From the NCBI GenBank assembly GCA_963971225.1, contig OZ020269.1, positions 11,990,701-12,054,700 on the forward strand: 64,000 nucleotides of DNA, given 5' to 3'. Origin of the DNA: Melieria omissa (taxonomy: Eukaryota; Arthropoda; Insecta; Diptera; Ulidiidae). Each line of letters begins with the position of its first letter. The first letter of the stretch is position 1. Made by a program: the position numbers and the translations under genes. This document shows, one piece after another, positions 23,310-34,100 of this stretch. Below the pieces are notes generated by a model. That model was not told where the DNA came from, did not search any database, and was given only the letters and a program-made list of their open reading frames with translations.

Positions 23310-23800
23310 TCTGCTGGCACCCTCTGGTGGAGAATTTTTGAACTCTAATCAATTTTGTATTTTTTGCACTCAAGAATGTTGACGATTGTTAAATAAAACA
23401 TTCAAATCGGTTCAGTAGTTTCCCAGATACGATGTTTCCTCGCTAACTTTACTACATTTACAAGCCAGTTCCATTAAAATGACTAGTTTTGTATGGCAGC
23501 CACCTTAAAAGTTGGATATAGCGATTAGGTGTGTATAGAAAGAACATTCGGAAGGGGAAAAAATGAGGGTCAGTCTTACATATGGTACGTCTGGGACCAA
23601 CCCGAGAGCAGCGGGAGCCCACTTATTAAAAACGATGAATTTGTATGGGAGCCTTATTAAAGGTTGGTGATACGGGGTAGTTACGTTCGAAAGAAATATT
23701 CAGAAGCAAAAATTAGTGGGGTCAGTCTAAGATTTTAAACCTCTAAGAGCAGCTTCTGAGCAGCTGTGAAGCAATTTATCGAGATTTTATTTTCAATCAC
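23310..23800 (+). repeat. Dispersed repeat, copy 1
   Basis: Shares ordered phrases with 61468-61960 and, in part, 45738-45905: 'ctggtggag', 'aattttgtattttttgcactcaa', 'cattcaaat.ggttcagtag', 'gagata..atgtt', 'tactacatttacaag', 'gttttgtatggcag', 'aagttgga', 'tttgtatgggagcc', 'attaaaggttgg' and 'gagcagctgtg'. It is noncoding and its ends are not defined. The class is unknown. Confidence 0.75.
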
Positions 23801-24107
23801 TTTTGAAAAAAGCGCTTTTTATCTATGTACACATTTATAAATAAATTTGTATTAAAATAAGGTGCGTTTCATAATTATAACCCACCCCCATTATATTGAA
23901 ATATTTCCTGTATTCAATTGAGTTCTGTTATATTCTGATAAAAACAGGTAAGATTAAAAGAAAATTCAATGCCTAAATCATTTTTGCCCAAACATTTAAA
24001 AACAGCCAAAAACAGCGAAAACCCCAATATTGAAGCGTTTCATATTTATAACCCATGTTCCAATTCTTCGTTTTTAAGACTACTGAATAATAAAATAATG
24101 CGTTTTA

Positions 24108-25167
24108 CTAGTTTATATGGCTTCCCTTAGCCTTTATTACTTCGAAAACTCTTTTTCGCATTGAAGAAATTAGATTCTGCAAAGTATCAGTGCGCAAATT
24201 CTCCCAAGCTCTGATGATGGCAGTTTGTAACTCATCAACGTTGTTGTATTGACGGCTTTCGGCATAAACAGAGCGCACTAGTATTCCCCATAGATTTTCT
24301 ATTGGGTTAAGGTCTGGGGAGCACGCTGGCCAGGCCAAAGTTTTAATTTTTTTCCGCGCAAGCCACGTCTTTGTTTCTACGCTGGTATGAATTCGGGCAT
24401 TATCATGCTGGAAAATCCAGTTTTTGTCGCGATGTTGTTGCAGAAATTGTACTAAACTGCTCTGCAACACGGCGATATAATTAGAACTTTTCATTTTGCA
24501 TGACGTAAACTGGATTTCCAGCGCCCCTTGCGCTGTGAATGCTCCCCAGACCACTAATGACCCGCCACCGAAGTTTCGCTTAGAGAAGTAGCGAGGTTCT
24601 TTATGCAAATCTCGCCAATAAGAGTGTGAGCCATCTGGTCCATCAAGGTTCCATTTCTTTTCATCAGAAAATATGACCTACAAGCATAAACGTCAACTAC
24701 GTGCCAACAAAACTTATGAAATTCATTTTGCTTACGGAGGACCAATCAGTGTCCATATTTTGTTCCGCAAATTCAAGACGTGCAGTCTTATGTCGAGTAA
24801 GTAGCCTCGGATTCGCTTTCATTTTTGCTCGGAAAATATCAGGACATCGTTGTAGCACTCGCCAAACAGTAGTTTTGGACACTTTGGTGTTGCAGCTTCT
24901 TGCCAAACGGGAACAACTGGCAGTGGAGTTACTTGCCTGGCGTATGATTAGCCGCTCCTCCCTTTTGCACAATTTCCTTTTTCTACCGGACCTCTTTTGC
25001 TGGCCATATTCTTCGACATTCGTTAGCAAATTGGCAACTACGCGTCTGCTTCGTCCAACTTTTCGAGAAATTTCGCTAACTGAAATGCCATCAGAAGCCC
25101 AAGCCAAAATCTTGCCTTTCTCCAGTTCTGATAACGTTGTACCACGTGGCATACCTAGCTGACACAT
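24108..25167 (-). CDS. Tc1-family DD34E transposase, two exons
   Basis: Exon 1 is 25167-24736 (144 codons) and exon 2 is 24677-24108; the 58-nt interruption starts GTAAG and ends TTGTAG and falls between codons. Together they give 333 aa, the usual Tc1 size. The N-terminus (about 6-120) is a paired-like helix-turn-helix DNA-binding region ('SVSEISRKVGRS', 'RSGRKRKL'). The catalytic DDE domain carries D149 in FSDEKKWNLDGPDG, D236 in QHDNAR and E271 in DLNPIENLWG, spaced D-34-E. It would bind the repeats at both ends and cut and paste the element. Initiation at Met6 (MPRG, 25152) fits relatives better than Met1. No stop or frameshift remains once the intron is removed. Splicing is inferred. Confidence 0.9.
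24678..24735 (-). other. 58-nt phase-0 intron in the Tc1 transposase gene
   Basis: Minus-strand GTAAGC donor and TTGTAG acceptor bound a 58-nt stretch containing an in-frame TAG. Its removal joins '..DTDWSS' to 'VIFSDEKKW', restoring a continuous Tc1 alignment through the first catalytic Asp. Introns of this size are common in flies, and the fly Tc1-family element Minos also carries a ~60-nt intron. Confidence 0.85.
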
Positions 25168-25472
25168 AGCCCTAATAACTATATGTTTCCCAAGAAAGTA
25201 TACCTAATACAAACCTTTTGTTTTTATAAAAAACTGCAGATGGGTTATAATTATGAAACGATTTTTACATCAGCTAAACAAAGCGCATTACACGTTTCTT
25301 TGAAATATAACGGTATTTCAAAGAGCATGTTAAAACAGTGTTGCCACCACAAACTATTAACCTCAGGGAACTTATTTGGTAGTTTTTTATTTTTGGGAAA
25401 TTTATTTCGCAGTATTTATTCCAATATTCTCCCAGGGCTCATAGGTGGGTTATAAATATGAAACGGACCTTA

Positions 25473-27830
25473 CAATACAAGCTACGTTCAGCTTTTATGA
25501 ACTAAGATAATTTTCACTGTTAATACGAAGTTTTTTTCAAATCCATTTGTATGGGAGGTGGCTGAATTTTTGGTCCAATTTGATTGAAATTTTGCACAGT
25601 AAGTTCTTTACTGATACAATAACTGTAAACCAAATTTCATTTACTTTTTCATTTACTTTTTTATTTTTTCTACAACCACTCTTTCTATTTTTTGTCACTC
25701 TGCAACACTGGACGGCGGCGGCAACGTTGCGTGGGCGCTTCAATTTTCACTCATAAATGTTAATTCACTTAAGCATATTGCATTTCAAGGACGTAGTTAT
25801 TATGCCAACAATGCTACTAATAATACTTGTGTAAATGCAACAACAACAAAACAAGTAAAAACAACAGCCATGTACATACAACGAAGCCCAGCAGCTAACC
25901 GAGAAGGTTACACATCGAGCGAACATAACAACCGAGCAGCGGTGTTGCTGGCCGGATAGAACATGGCATGGCCATGGTCAACGACAGCAATAACAACAAC
26001 AAAAACATATTAACATAACAACAGCAGCAGCAACAATAAGGTACAACTTTGCGCGCTTAAGTTAAGAGCATTTGACGTCATTTCGGTTGTTTGAGCTGGT
26101 GGCCGGAAATGGTTTGGTGTTAACCTCAAAGTGCTTTTACTCGACGCTTCCGTATGCACACACAAAAAAATACACACACACACAAACGTTAGTACACATA
26201 TTATATACACAAATAGCAGCAAGCGGCGACTTGTACTTGGTGGCCCCTAAAGCACGCACTCAGTCAGACTCACACACACACGAACCAACCTCTCACCCAC
26301 TTGGCAGCAGCCCCTTAGCGGTCAACATATGCAGTGCACTTGTGTGGGGCTGACAGCGTTGGTCGCTGCCATTCATTAAGTCATTAGACAAAAACCCCTA
26401 ATGCAGCTGCAGTTTCATGCGGTGCTTAAGTGGCAGCGCCATGGGCAAGAGGAGTCGTGTGAGTTAGACAGCCTGGCTTGTTATGAGGTTTTTATAAAAC
26501 GTCTGCGCGATTTTGCAGTCTGGCTGCTGTCAAGTTGCTGTGTGTTTTATTTTTCAAGCCTTTACCCACGAATCGGCAGCCGGAAATAAGCCACTAATTA
26601 TTTTGTTGTTGTTGTTTTTTTAGTTTTTCAGTTAAGAGGCGTGTAATGAATTAACAGGTGCAAAAATGCTTAATTGTAATTTTAGACTGCCGACACACTC
26701 ACATCCTTCCTCCATGTCCTGTTCCCTCTCCAAGCATTCACAAAAGAGAACAAATGCTAAAACTTACGCAATGCCGCCAACACATTCGTCTGCTGTGCCG
26801 TGCCATGCCGTGCCGTTTGCACAGTGTGAGTAATTGAGAATGATGGACGACAATTTCAGGGGCGTTTACAACAACAACAACACAGCTGGCCAGCATCAAC
26901 CCAACACTGGCAATGGGCGCCTGCACGAACGGACGAACGTGCAGATAGATGGATGTGTGCATGGTTAGTGTTGCTGTTCGACGGGTTTGTTTTGTTTCGT
27001 TTTGGCATTACGCTTCAGTTTTTTTGTTATTGTTTTTAATGGTTATTTATGATATCGTCATTAGGTCACACTCAGCGCTTAGGTGTGGCCAAATAGACCA
27101 AATGAAGTCAACGGAAATTTGGTTGGAAATTGCTGTTGCATAAAAAATGATGACAGTGTGAATCGTCATAAATTATACAACCGACGCACAAATGGAAGCA
27201 TTTTAGTAATGAAAGAAGCAGTGAGTGTATGAACAAATGTGTAAAATGGCAAACAAACAAAGGAAGCAGAGTGTGAAGAGGAGTGCAGACAAACAGATGG
27301 AACACATCCGACAGCGCAATGAAAGAACGCATGAACAGACAAAAGGAGAGAGCAGCTGAAAGAAGTAGGAGAATGAACAACGGAATGGCAAATGAACTGA
27401 GGGATAGCAATGTTAAACGAGCGTCATTAGAGACATTAGAGATAACTAAGTGTTTGTGTGTTGGCTGCGTGTGAATTGATTATCTGGTCTGCAAACTAAA
27501 TAAGAGACGCAACACTGAAACACGGCTGTCACTCAACTTAAATTTGATGTACCAAAATGTTGCCAGAAAAGGATCATAAGGAGAAAGTAAGGTAAGATAT
27601 TTGATTTTTAATTAATTAGTTTAAAAATATCTATAAAAACCGAAGAATAACTTTGTTATCGAAACTTTTTCAAAAAAAAAAAATCAGTTAAAAAATTTGT
27701 TTGTTGCTTACACAGTTTTATATAAAAAGGGCCAAATTAAACAAAACTGGGGCATTTTAGACATTTTGACATAAAATTCTGAAACATGTTTTCTCCCTAA
27801 TAGAAAAGCACTGCGAGAAAAACCATCTTC
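25473..27830. other. Noncoding DNA with CA and CAA/CAG runs
   Basis: CAA/CAG-rich segments occur at about 25837-25862, 25988-26036 and 26868-26882, with CA runs at about 26156-26185 and 26270-26284. ORFs over these are low-complexity. No exon is supported. Confidence 0.5.
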
Positions 27831-27831
27831 C

Positions 27832-28030
27832 ACTAGAATTTGGTACATGATAACCAAATCAAATTAACCCTTTCACTAAATATTTTTACTGGGCAAAGTA
27901 AAAACAAAAAAAATAAATATAAAAAAAAATTTTACTTTTAAATTTCTTTAATTTTAATTTTTTATCGATTTGGTCTTTTTTCCAAACTAATTTTTTAAAT
28001 TTTTATTAATTAACTATTAACTATTTCACT
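27832..28030. repeat. Copy 1 of a ~190-bp duplicated segment
   Basis: Shares 'cactagaatttggtac', 'caaattaaccctttcactaaat', 'gggcaaag' and 'aattttaattttttatc.atttggtc' with 30631-30810. The inverted LINE (28031-30621) lies exactly between the two copies. Confidence 0.65.
28020..28030. repeat. Left target site duplication of the inverted LINE
   Basis: 'actatttcact' here matches 30622-30632 exactly (11 bp). Confidence 0.75.
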
Positions 28031-28277
28031 TGATATTAATCCGAGAGTCTGGAGGGGTGCGTTCCATTGCTAGTTGCGCCGCTCTTGTGGCAGCGTGTAC
28101 CTCTGCTTGGAAGATGCTGCAGTAATCCGGAAGCCGGAAAGACTGTTGAAGGTCAAGTTCCGAACAGAATACTGCAGATCCCACTCCCTCTGCCATCTTG
28201 GATCCATCCGTGAACAGGTTATAGGATTGACGGCTGAGTTCGAGCCCCTGTCGCCACCCATCCGGTTCTAGGACCAC
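28031..28277 (-). pseudogene. RNase H domain fragment of the inverted LINE
   Basis: The minus-strand frame encodes 'NLFTDGSKMAEGVGSAVF' and 'CSIFQAEVHAATRAAQLAME'. These carry the first two conserved acidic positions of RNase H (TDGS Asp and QAE Glu). The frame ends at the insertion boundary just before the third conserved acid (SDSQ) would be expected. In this LINE group, RNase H lies downstream of RT and removes template RNA. It is incomplete and therefore non-functional. Confidence 0.82.
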
Positions 28278-28309
28278 GTGAGGTTTGAAGTTAAAATTGG
28301 CTTGAGGTA

Positions 28310-28565
28310 TAGCGTAGTCTGAGCTATCGCCTACCCCTGCGTGTATCTTACTGTGGCCGTAGTGTCGTAGCGTGAGCTATCCAGTTACCTTTAGTCTAAG
28401 CGCGGCCTTCTTGGCGGCGCTTTTCGCTGTCAGACCCATTGGATAAAATTCCAAGATTTTGTCTAGTGCCGCTGTCGGAGTGCTGCGCATTGCGCCTGTT
28501 ATACACAGCCCAGCGGATCTTTGTACAGTCTCGAGTCTTTTAGCATTGGTCTTTTATCCACCGTA
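28310..28565 (-). pseudogene. RT-RNase H connection segment of the inverted LINE
   Basis: Minus-strand reading gives 'TNAKRLETVQRSAGLCITGA' followed by 'MRSTPTAALDKILEFYPM' and 'AKKAALRLKVTG'. This is the conserved thumb/connection region of I- and Jockey-like polymerases. It continues the RT segment at 29530-30252 after the nested insert is skipped, and precedes the RNase H piece. A stop and frame change lie between it and RNase H. Confidence 0.78.
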
Positions 28566-28588
28566 TACGGCCGAATAAATTAGGTATA

Positions 28589-29059
28589 TCTCATAAGAGC
28601 TATCAAGGAGATATTTTTGAAGGCAATCAATGTCGGAAATTACTTAAAGCGGCTAATAAATTGCAGGATCCTGAAATTTACGAGCTTGCAGGACCATTTC
28701 GTTTACAGCCTTATATTGCTGCATTTAAAGCTATGAATAGAATTGTTGAAAAGTGTTTTGCTGCAAAAAAAGCTGATCTTACTGACTTTAACAAAAATGT
28801 AAAAGAACTCCGTGAAGCCTTAAAAAGTACTGGAATTTCTCAAACACTCAAAATTCATATTATCCTCGAGCATTTGGAGGAAGCAATCATATTTTTGAAT
28901 AATGATGGCTTAGGTTTATGGTCCGAGCAGGCTGGAGAATCAGTTCATAGCGAGTTCAATAAATTTTAGGATAGATTTAAAATAAATTTGCTAGATGAAC
29001 CATCTTTTATAAGTCGCTTAAAGAAAGCTGTCGTTACATTTTCATCACAGCATATTTAA
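28589..29059 (+). pseudogene. Unrecognised ORF relic with one in-frame stop
   Basis: An open plus-strand frame runs from about 28589 ('SHKSYQGDIFEGNQCRKLL') without a clear ATG. It passes one TAG at 28967 and then continues in the same frame ('DRFKINLLDEPSFISRL ... FSSQHI') to TAA at 29057. About 156 codons are seen. Notable parts: a Cys in 'EGNQCRKLL', the segment 'TLKIHIILEHLEEAI' and 'LGLWSEQAGESVHSEFNKF'. The TAG falls where a Trp (TGG) would be a one-base change. The conserved-looking His/Glu pattern (KIH..LEH, SEQ..ES.H) suggests a real protein family from a mobile element. I vaguely associate such sequences with repeat-borne proteins in other animals but cannot name the family. The 5' part is missing. 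Confidence 0.6.
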
Positions 29060-29525
29060 ATTTAAAAACTCAAATTTACAAAACTCAAAATAATATTTAA
29101 ATAAATAGTAACCGATCTTAAAATCCTAAAATAAAAATACAAAAATATATAAAAAAACTAAAAAAAAATAAAAAAGAAAGAAAAAAAGGTACAAAGTAAG
29201 TTGCCTTCACGTGGTGTACCTTGGAAACGATTAAAACTGGCTAAAAACTTACGTGAAATGTTTTATTTTTATTTTATTTTATTATTATTCTCTAGCATAA
29301 TCAAAATTCAAACGAGATAATACTTTTGATATTAAATATATATATAAATATAATAATCATATATAAAAATAAAATAATGAATAAATAAATTTTATTCCAA
29401 ATTGTCCCGATTCGAAATATAAAAATATGAATAACTTTTGAGAAGAATCTGATCGGATTTCAATTCCAACGGATTTTGCACCTATAATCATCACCAAATA
29501 CAACCCCGATTACAGTTTTCGTCGA
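29060..29525. other. AT-rich tail of the nested insert
   Basis: Mostly A/T with 'taaaaataaaa' runs. No ORF or element terminus recognised. Confidence 0.45.
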
Positions 29526-29529
29526 CATT

Positions 29530-30252
29530 TTTGTGCAACCTATCGATGCTTCCTGCCTACCGTGCATACTAAGATCCCGTAGAGCAAAATGGGTCTAATT
29601 ACTGCAGTGTAAATCCAATGTGTGAGACTGGGGCTTATCCCCCCAAGACTTGGGTCTTACCGAGGATTTTCCTGCAAGCGTATAAGGCGTTCAAGGCTTT
29701 CCTTTTCCTGTCTACCACTCCTACTCCTAGGTACTTTGTAGATGTTTTGGGGGTGAGTATGGTGTTGTTCAGTTTGGAAGGAAGCCAGGTTGGGATCTTG
29801 TACTTTGTTGTAAAAAGAACTAAGTCCGTCTTGTCTGGATTTGTTTCCAGCCCCACAGTCTTTGCCCAGTTATTAATCGCTTTCAGTGTCCTCTCGAGTA
29901 CTTGGCTCATTGAGTTGAGACACCTGCCTGAGACGACAACGGCCAGGTCATCCGCGTATGCGGTTAGCCTTGGGCCCCCGTCCCTCAACTTTAAAAGGAT
30001 CTTGCTCACGACTAGATTCCATAGTAGCGAAGAAAGCACACCCCCCTGGGGTTGCCCCTGTTCGCCTTCCTCGTTATGGTTGTCGCGCCCCACTCCGCTA
30101 TCACTGTACGGCAATTCAACAGATTACCAATCCAGTCCTGTATGGGTGAGTGCGCATCAATTGATGCAAGGCCTTCCAACAGTGCCTCTGTGGAGACATT
30201 GTTGAAAGCCCCTGATATGGCAAGGAAGGCTCCTAGCGCGTATTCTCCGTAG
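29530..30252 (-). pseudogene. Reverse transcriptase fragment of the inverted LINE
   Basis: Minus-strand reading starts at the inversion joint with 'EYALGAFLAISGAFNNVSTE' (RT motif A; the family has FLDIEGAFNN, so the catalytic Asp appears replaced by Ala). It continues through 'IGNLLNCRTV' to 'PQGGVLSSLLWNL', 'LTAYADDLAVV' (YADD box intact) and 'TKYLGV', then 'SPSLTHWIYTAVIRPILLYG'. A frameshift lies between the 'AEWGATTITRK' and 'GQPQGGVLS' stretches in a C/G-run near 30050-30065. It is dead by truncation, frameshift and motif A change. Confidence 0.85.
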
Positions 30253-30621
30253 TGTAAAGCTTTTAGCTATTAACCGGGATACTCACGGGACATTGTCTCA
30301 CACCGTCCCACGCTGCCAAACTTGGCTTGGTACCAAGTGATGCATGCACAAGATGTAGTAAAGACAATGCCAAAGGTACCCTGGAGCACTTGCTATGCCA
30401 CTGTCCTGCCCTCTACCGATCACGGGTCAGCTGCCTCGGATCCGCGTCGTTCCTTTCCTTGGAAGGAATTGCGGAGCAAAAAAGCGGCGACTTACTTAGA
30501 TTTTCCAAAACGTTCTTAAAAAACGGTCTGAAGCTCCAAAATCTTTTTGGTACCACTATGGACCATCACTTGGTCTATGTGAGACCCCTCGCGGGTCAGC
30601 CAGCCTAACCTAACCTAACCT
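30253..30621 (+). pseudogene. C-terminal Cys/His region and 3' end of the inverted LINE
   Basis: Plus-strand reading gives 'LLTGILTGHCLTPSHAAKLG', 'CTRCSKDNAKGTLEHLLCHC' and 'PALYRSRVSCLGSASFLSLE', up to a stop at 30606. The Cys-X2-Cys...His...Cys arrangement is the terminal zinc-finger-like region of I/Jockey-like polymerases. The element ends with CCTAA repeats (about 30604-30621), then the 11-bp duplication at 30622-30632. The first part has an in-frame stop near the joint. Confidence 0.85.
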
Positions 30622-30630
30622 ACTATTTCA

Positions 30631-31150
30631 CTAGAGTTTGGTACTAAGATCACTAACTCAAATTAACCCTTTCACTAAATGTTGTAAAAATGTTGTAATG
30701 TAATGAGCAAAGTTAAAATTAAAAAAAATTAAAAAAAAATTGGTTCTTTCAAATTTTTTCAATTTTAATTTTTTATCAATTTAGTCGTTTGTCCCGTAAC
30801 ATTTTTTTTTATTTTTGTTACCAACCCCAGTTTTTTATAGTGTCGTCATATGACATCAACCATATTGTTCTGGCTGTAATAATTTTTACAATTTAATTTT
30901 TTTTATTTTTTTACGCTTTTTTTAAATAAAAATTCGAATATTTCTTAATTTACGTGAGCTAACATTTCTAAAAATGTTATATATATTGAAGCAAAAATGA
31001 AATAAAAAATGTCTTTTACTTTTACTGCTTCTTTTTTCCTTATTGTTTTACGATATAACATTCAAGAAATGTGTATACTTCTGTCCTTTTAACTTAGATA
31101 AGTATTCCGTTTATCAATTTTGTATTATTTCTAAGCTTTCAAACTATTCC
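30631..31150. other. AT-rich DNA including copy 2 of the duplicated segment
   Basis: 30631-30810 matches 27832-28030 (see that entry). The rest is AT-rich with no gene. Confidence 0.5.
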
Positions 31151-34100
31151 AAAGACAAACATTTATACATTTATTTTTAATGTGTAAGAAGACTTTGTGT
31201 AGTCGTTCCATAGATAAAACTAAGATAGTATTGGATGTCATGTGCAAATCGAATAATGGCATTAATATATGCCATTTAAACGCGCAAAGTTTAAAAAACA
31301 AACTAGATGATCTTCGTTTGCTCGTTGATGGTGGTCTGCTTGATTTTGTGTGCATCTCGGAGACCTGGCTAAGACCGGAAATGTGTAATGACTTATTTAA
31401 ACTGAATAGCTACAGGCTAATGCGTAGTGATAGACATGACAGAGTGGGTGGTGGAGTCTGCATCTATGCGAAAACATTCTTTAGGTGCAACGTAGTAAAG
31501 AAATCTAATATAACTGATCCAATAGAATTTATTTTTGTTGAAATTTCATTCGGATACAAAAAACTCTTGCTTGGTTGCGTCTATATGGCGCCAAACGTTG
31601 CTAATTATAATCTCATAAACGAGCAGTTGGCGGATGTGGTGTGTAGCTATGCCGATGTTGTGATCTGTGGAGATCTGAACTTAGATATACTACGCAACAA
31701 AAACAAGAATTTTCTGGATATGCTTGAAGCTTCTAATATGCATCTGTGCAACACCACCCAACCCACTCACTTCGCTCCAGCGGCACCACCTTCGCTGCTT
31801 GATGTTTTTTTGGTCTCTGATCCTGAACTTATTTTGACATATGATCAATTGATAGCGCCTGCTTTTTCCCATCATGATTTAATCTTCCTAAAGTTAAACG
31901 CTGTTGGAGATGTTAGTGGAGAGGGGACTAAGACTTATTATAATTATTCAGCGATAGATGTAGCATCACTTTTCGGTGACTGCAGTAACCTGAACTGGTC
32001 CCCCCTTTATTCCACAAATGATGTGAATAAGCAGGTTGATCTATTTAATAAAAATATTTGTTCGCTTTTTAAGAAACATGTCCCTGTTCGAGCAAAAAAA
32101 CAAAAAGCAGTAGTGTACCCATGGCTGACAGATGAATTGAGTTTACTTATCGATAAACGCAACCATTTATATGCTAATTGGAGAAAATATAGGCATACCG
32201 ACATTCTTCGTGATTACAAGGTAGCACGTAACAACGTTACATCACTTATTCGCAAGAACAAAAGGCTTTACTTTGAAAGTAAATTTTCACATACAAGTTC
32301 TAGTGCTAGTTTTTGGAAGAACGTGCGGCAGCTAGGGATCAATCGCAACAGGATTACTGCACCAGAAAGTATAGACCTAGATGAATTAAACAAAAAATTT
32401 ATTCAACCCGCGGACTGCCCGGCGATGTCCTTTTATACTGATTGCAGTGCTACTGCGACTGTTGATAATAGTTTCTCGTTTGAAGGCTTTGATGAAATTT
32501 GTGTTGGTCTAGCGATAATGAAGATAAAATCGAATGCTGTTGGTTCGGATGAAATTAGTCCCTCGTTTATAAAATTATTGATTCCGGTCATCCTGAAGCA
32601 TATCACATATATCTTTAACGGTATTATCATGACGTCTTCTTTTCCTGACTGCTGGAAATGTGCTAGAATTATTCCACTTCCGAAATCACCAACGGAATAC
32701 CGGCCAATTGCAATTTTGCCCTTTCTAAGTAAAGTTTTCGAATCTTTGATCAGTGATCAAATTAAACAGTTCCTTGTTGAGAGCAACCTAATAGCTAAAC
32801 ACCAATCGGGCTTCCGTCCCAAACACAGTTGCACCACTGCGCTTTTAAAAGTATGTGATGATATACGTTTAGGTCTTGATGCTGACAACGTGGGCCTTAT
32901 TGTTTTTCTTGACTTTTCAAAAGCGTTCGACTCTGTCAGCCATGCTATCCTACTGGAGAAAGCGCAATATAACTTTCACTTCGACAATTCAGCATGTAAA
33001 CTTCTTTCTTCGTATTTGAGGAAAAGGTCCCAGTTTGTCTGTCACAATGGCAACTTTTCAAAACCGTGCTTCATTTCAGCTGGTGTACCACAAGGGTCGA
33101 TACTGGGTCCTCTACTTTTTACTATGTTTATTAATGACATCTCGAATTGTTTTAATCACTGTCAACACCACATTTACGCAGATGATGTGCAAGCGTATAT
33201 GCTTTTTCCAAAATCAGATATTAATCTGGCTATAGAAAAAATTAACAGCGATTTAAATATTATACATCAGTGGTCTGCTACCAATAAGCTAAAACTCAAT
33301 CCAAGCAAAACAAAAGCGTTGTTTATTGATCGAACCAGTAGAACGTCTGTTCTTCCCACGATCTATCTAAACGGCTCGGCGGTTGATTATGTTGACAAGA
33401 TAAAAAACCTTGGAATATATTTCAACGCCAATTTTAATTTTAAAACACATGTCAACAACACAGTTTCCCGTGTCTATGGTGCACTATCTGGTCTTAGTCC
33501 GACAACGAGCTACTTATCCACCGCTGTTAAGTTGAGACTCGTGAAGTATTTTATTTTGCCTTTAGTTTTCTACGGATGTGAGATTTTTTCCAGCTTGGAC
33601 GAAGAAAGTACGGGCAAGTTGAGGGTGGCGATCAATGACTGTGCAAGGTATGTGTTTGGAGTAAAACGGCGTGAGCATATCTCCGACCATGTTAAAATAA
33701 TGCTTGGATGCTCTTTTACTAATGTGTTAAAGTCGCGTGCGCTTATCTTTCTTCATAAAATTATAAACTCCAAACAGCCAGAATATTTGTATGATAAATT
33801 GCGTTTCGGTACCAAAACAAGGTCTTTTCAGCTCATACTGCCCAGGCACAAGCACTTAATAACTGGTCGACAATTTTTTGTCCACTCAGTTTCTCTGTGG
33901 AACGCACTTCCAACAAGCATTAAACGTGAGACCAACGCCATCAATTTCAAAAAAAAACTTCTTCAATACTTTTCAAATCTTTAATGGAATTTTCTTTCTT
34001 ATTTTCTTCTCTCTCTCTCTCTTCTGCTCTCCTTAATTTCACTATTCATCTTTACTCTTTTCCGCTTCTTATTTTTGTTACAACATTATTATTTTATTAT

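Larger units (their letters stand above)
23860..25470 (-). mobile_element. Apparently intact Tc1-like transposon with paired repeats at each end
   Basis: Outer TIRs of 27 bp begin AGGTGCGTTTCATAATTATA on the left and AGGTCCGTTTCATATTTATA on the right (inverted), 25 of 27 identical. TA duplications lie at 23858-23859 and 25471-25472. A second copy of the core lies inside each end: 24035-24055 on the left and, inverted, 25241-25260 on the right. This gives an IR/DR layout with two putative transposase sites per end, about 175-210 bp apart. The 1611-bp body contains one minus-strand transposase gene. Confidence 0.93.
28566..29525 (+). mobile_element. ~1-kb AT-rich insert inside the LINE
   Basis: The LINE reading frame is broken between 'ILLYGILV' (ending near 29555) and 'VDK.TNAKRL' (starting near 28565), which should be almost adjacent in this family. 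The DNA between has different composition (AT-rich) and carries an unrelated plus-strand ORF relic. The string 'accgt' occurs near both joints (about 28560 and 29559). I could not establish inverted repeats or a certain target duplication, so edges are good to about +/-30 bp. Confidence 0.6.
28031..30621. mobile_element. I/Jockey-like LINE inserted with a 5' inversion (twin priming), split by a later insert
   Basis: Two parts of one LINE lie head to head between identical 11-bp flanks. The left part (28031 to about 30252) reads on the minus strand: RT, connection, then RNase H. The right part (about 30253-30621) reads on the plus strand: C-terminal Cys/His region and 3' end with (CCTAA)3. The left part ends at RNase H ('TPPDSRINI') at the target boundary and starts inside RT at the inversion joint. 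That is the arrangement expected from twin priming, with a gap of RNase H sequence between the parts. A ~960-bp insert interrupts the left part at about 28566-29525. Confidence 0.82.

Noticed and set aside
24697..24735. Frameshift or stop breaking the Tc1 transposase
   Set aside because: The break is better explained by a 58-nt phase-0 GT-AG intron that restores the family alignment exactly.
24701..25162. Plus-strand 153-codon ORF
   Set aside because: Antisense shadow of the Tc1 transposase first exon.
30604..30621. CCTAA repeats resembling insect telomere (TTAGG)n
   Set aside because: Only about three units at the exact 3' end of a LINE, followed by its target duplication; a similar tail ends the SINE at 40056. 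It is an element tail, not telomeric DNA.
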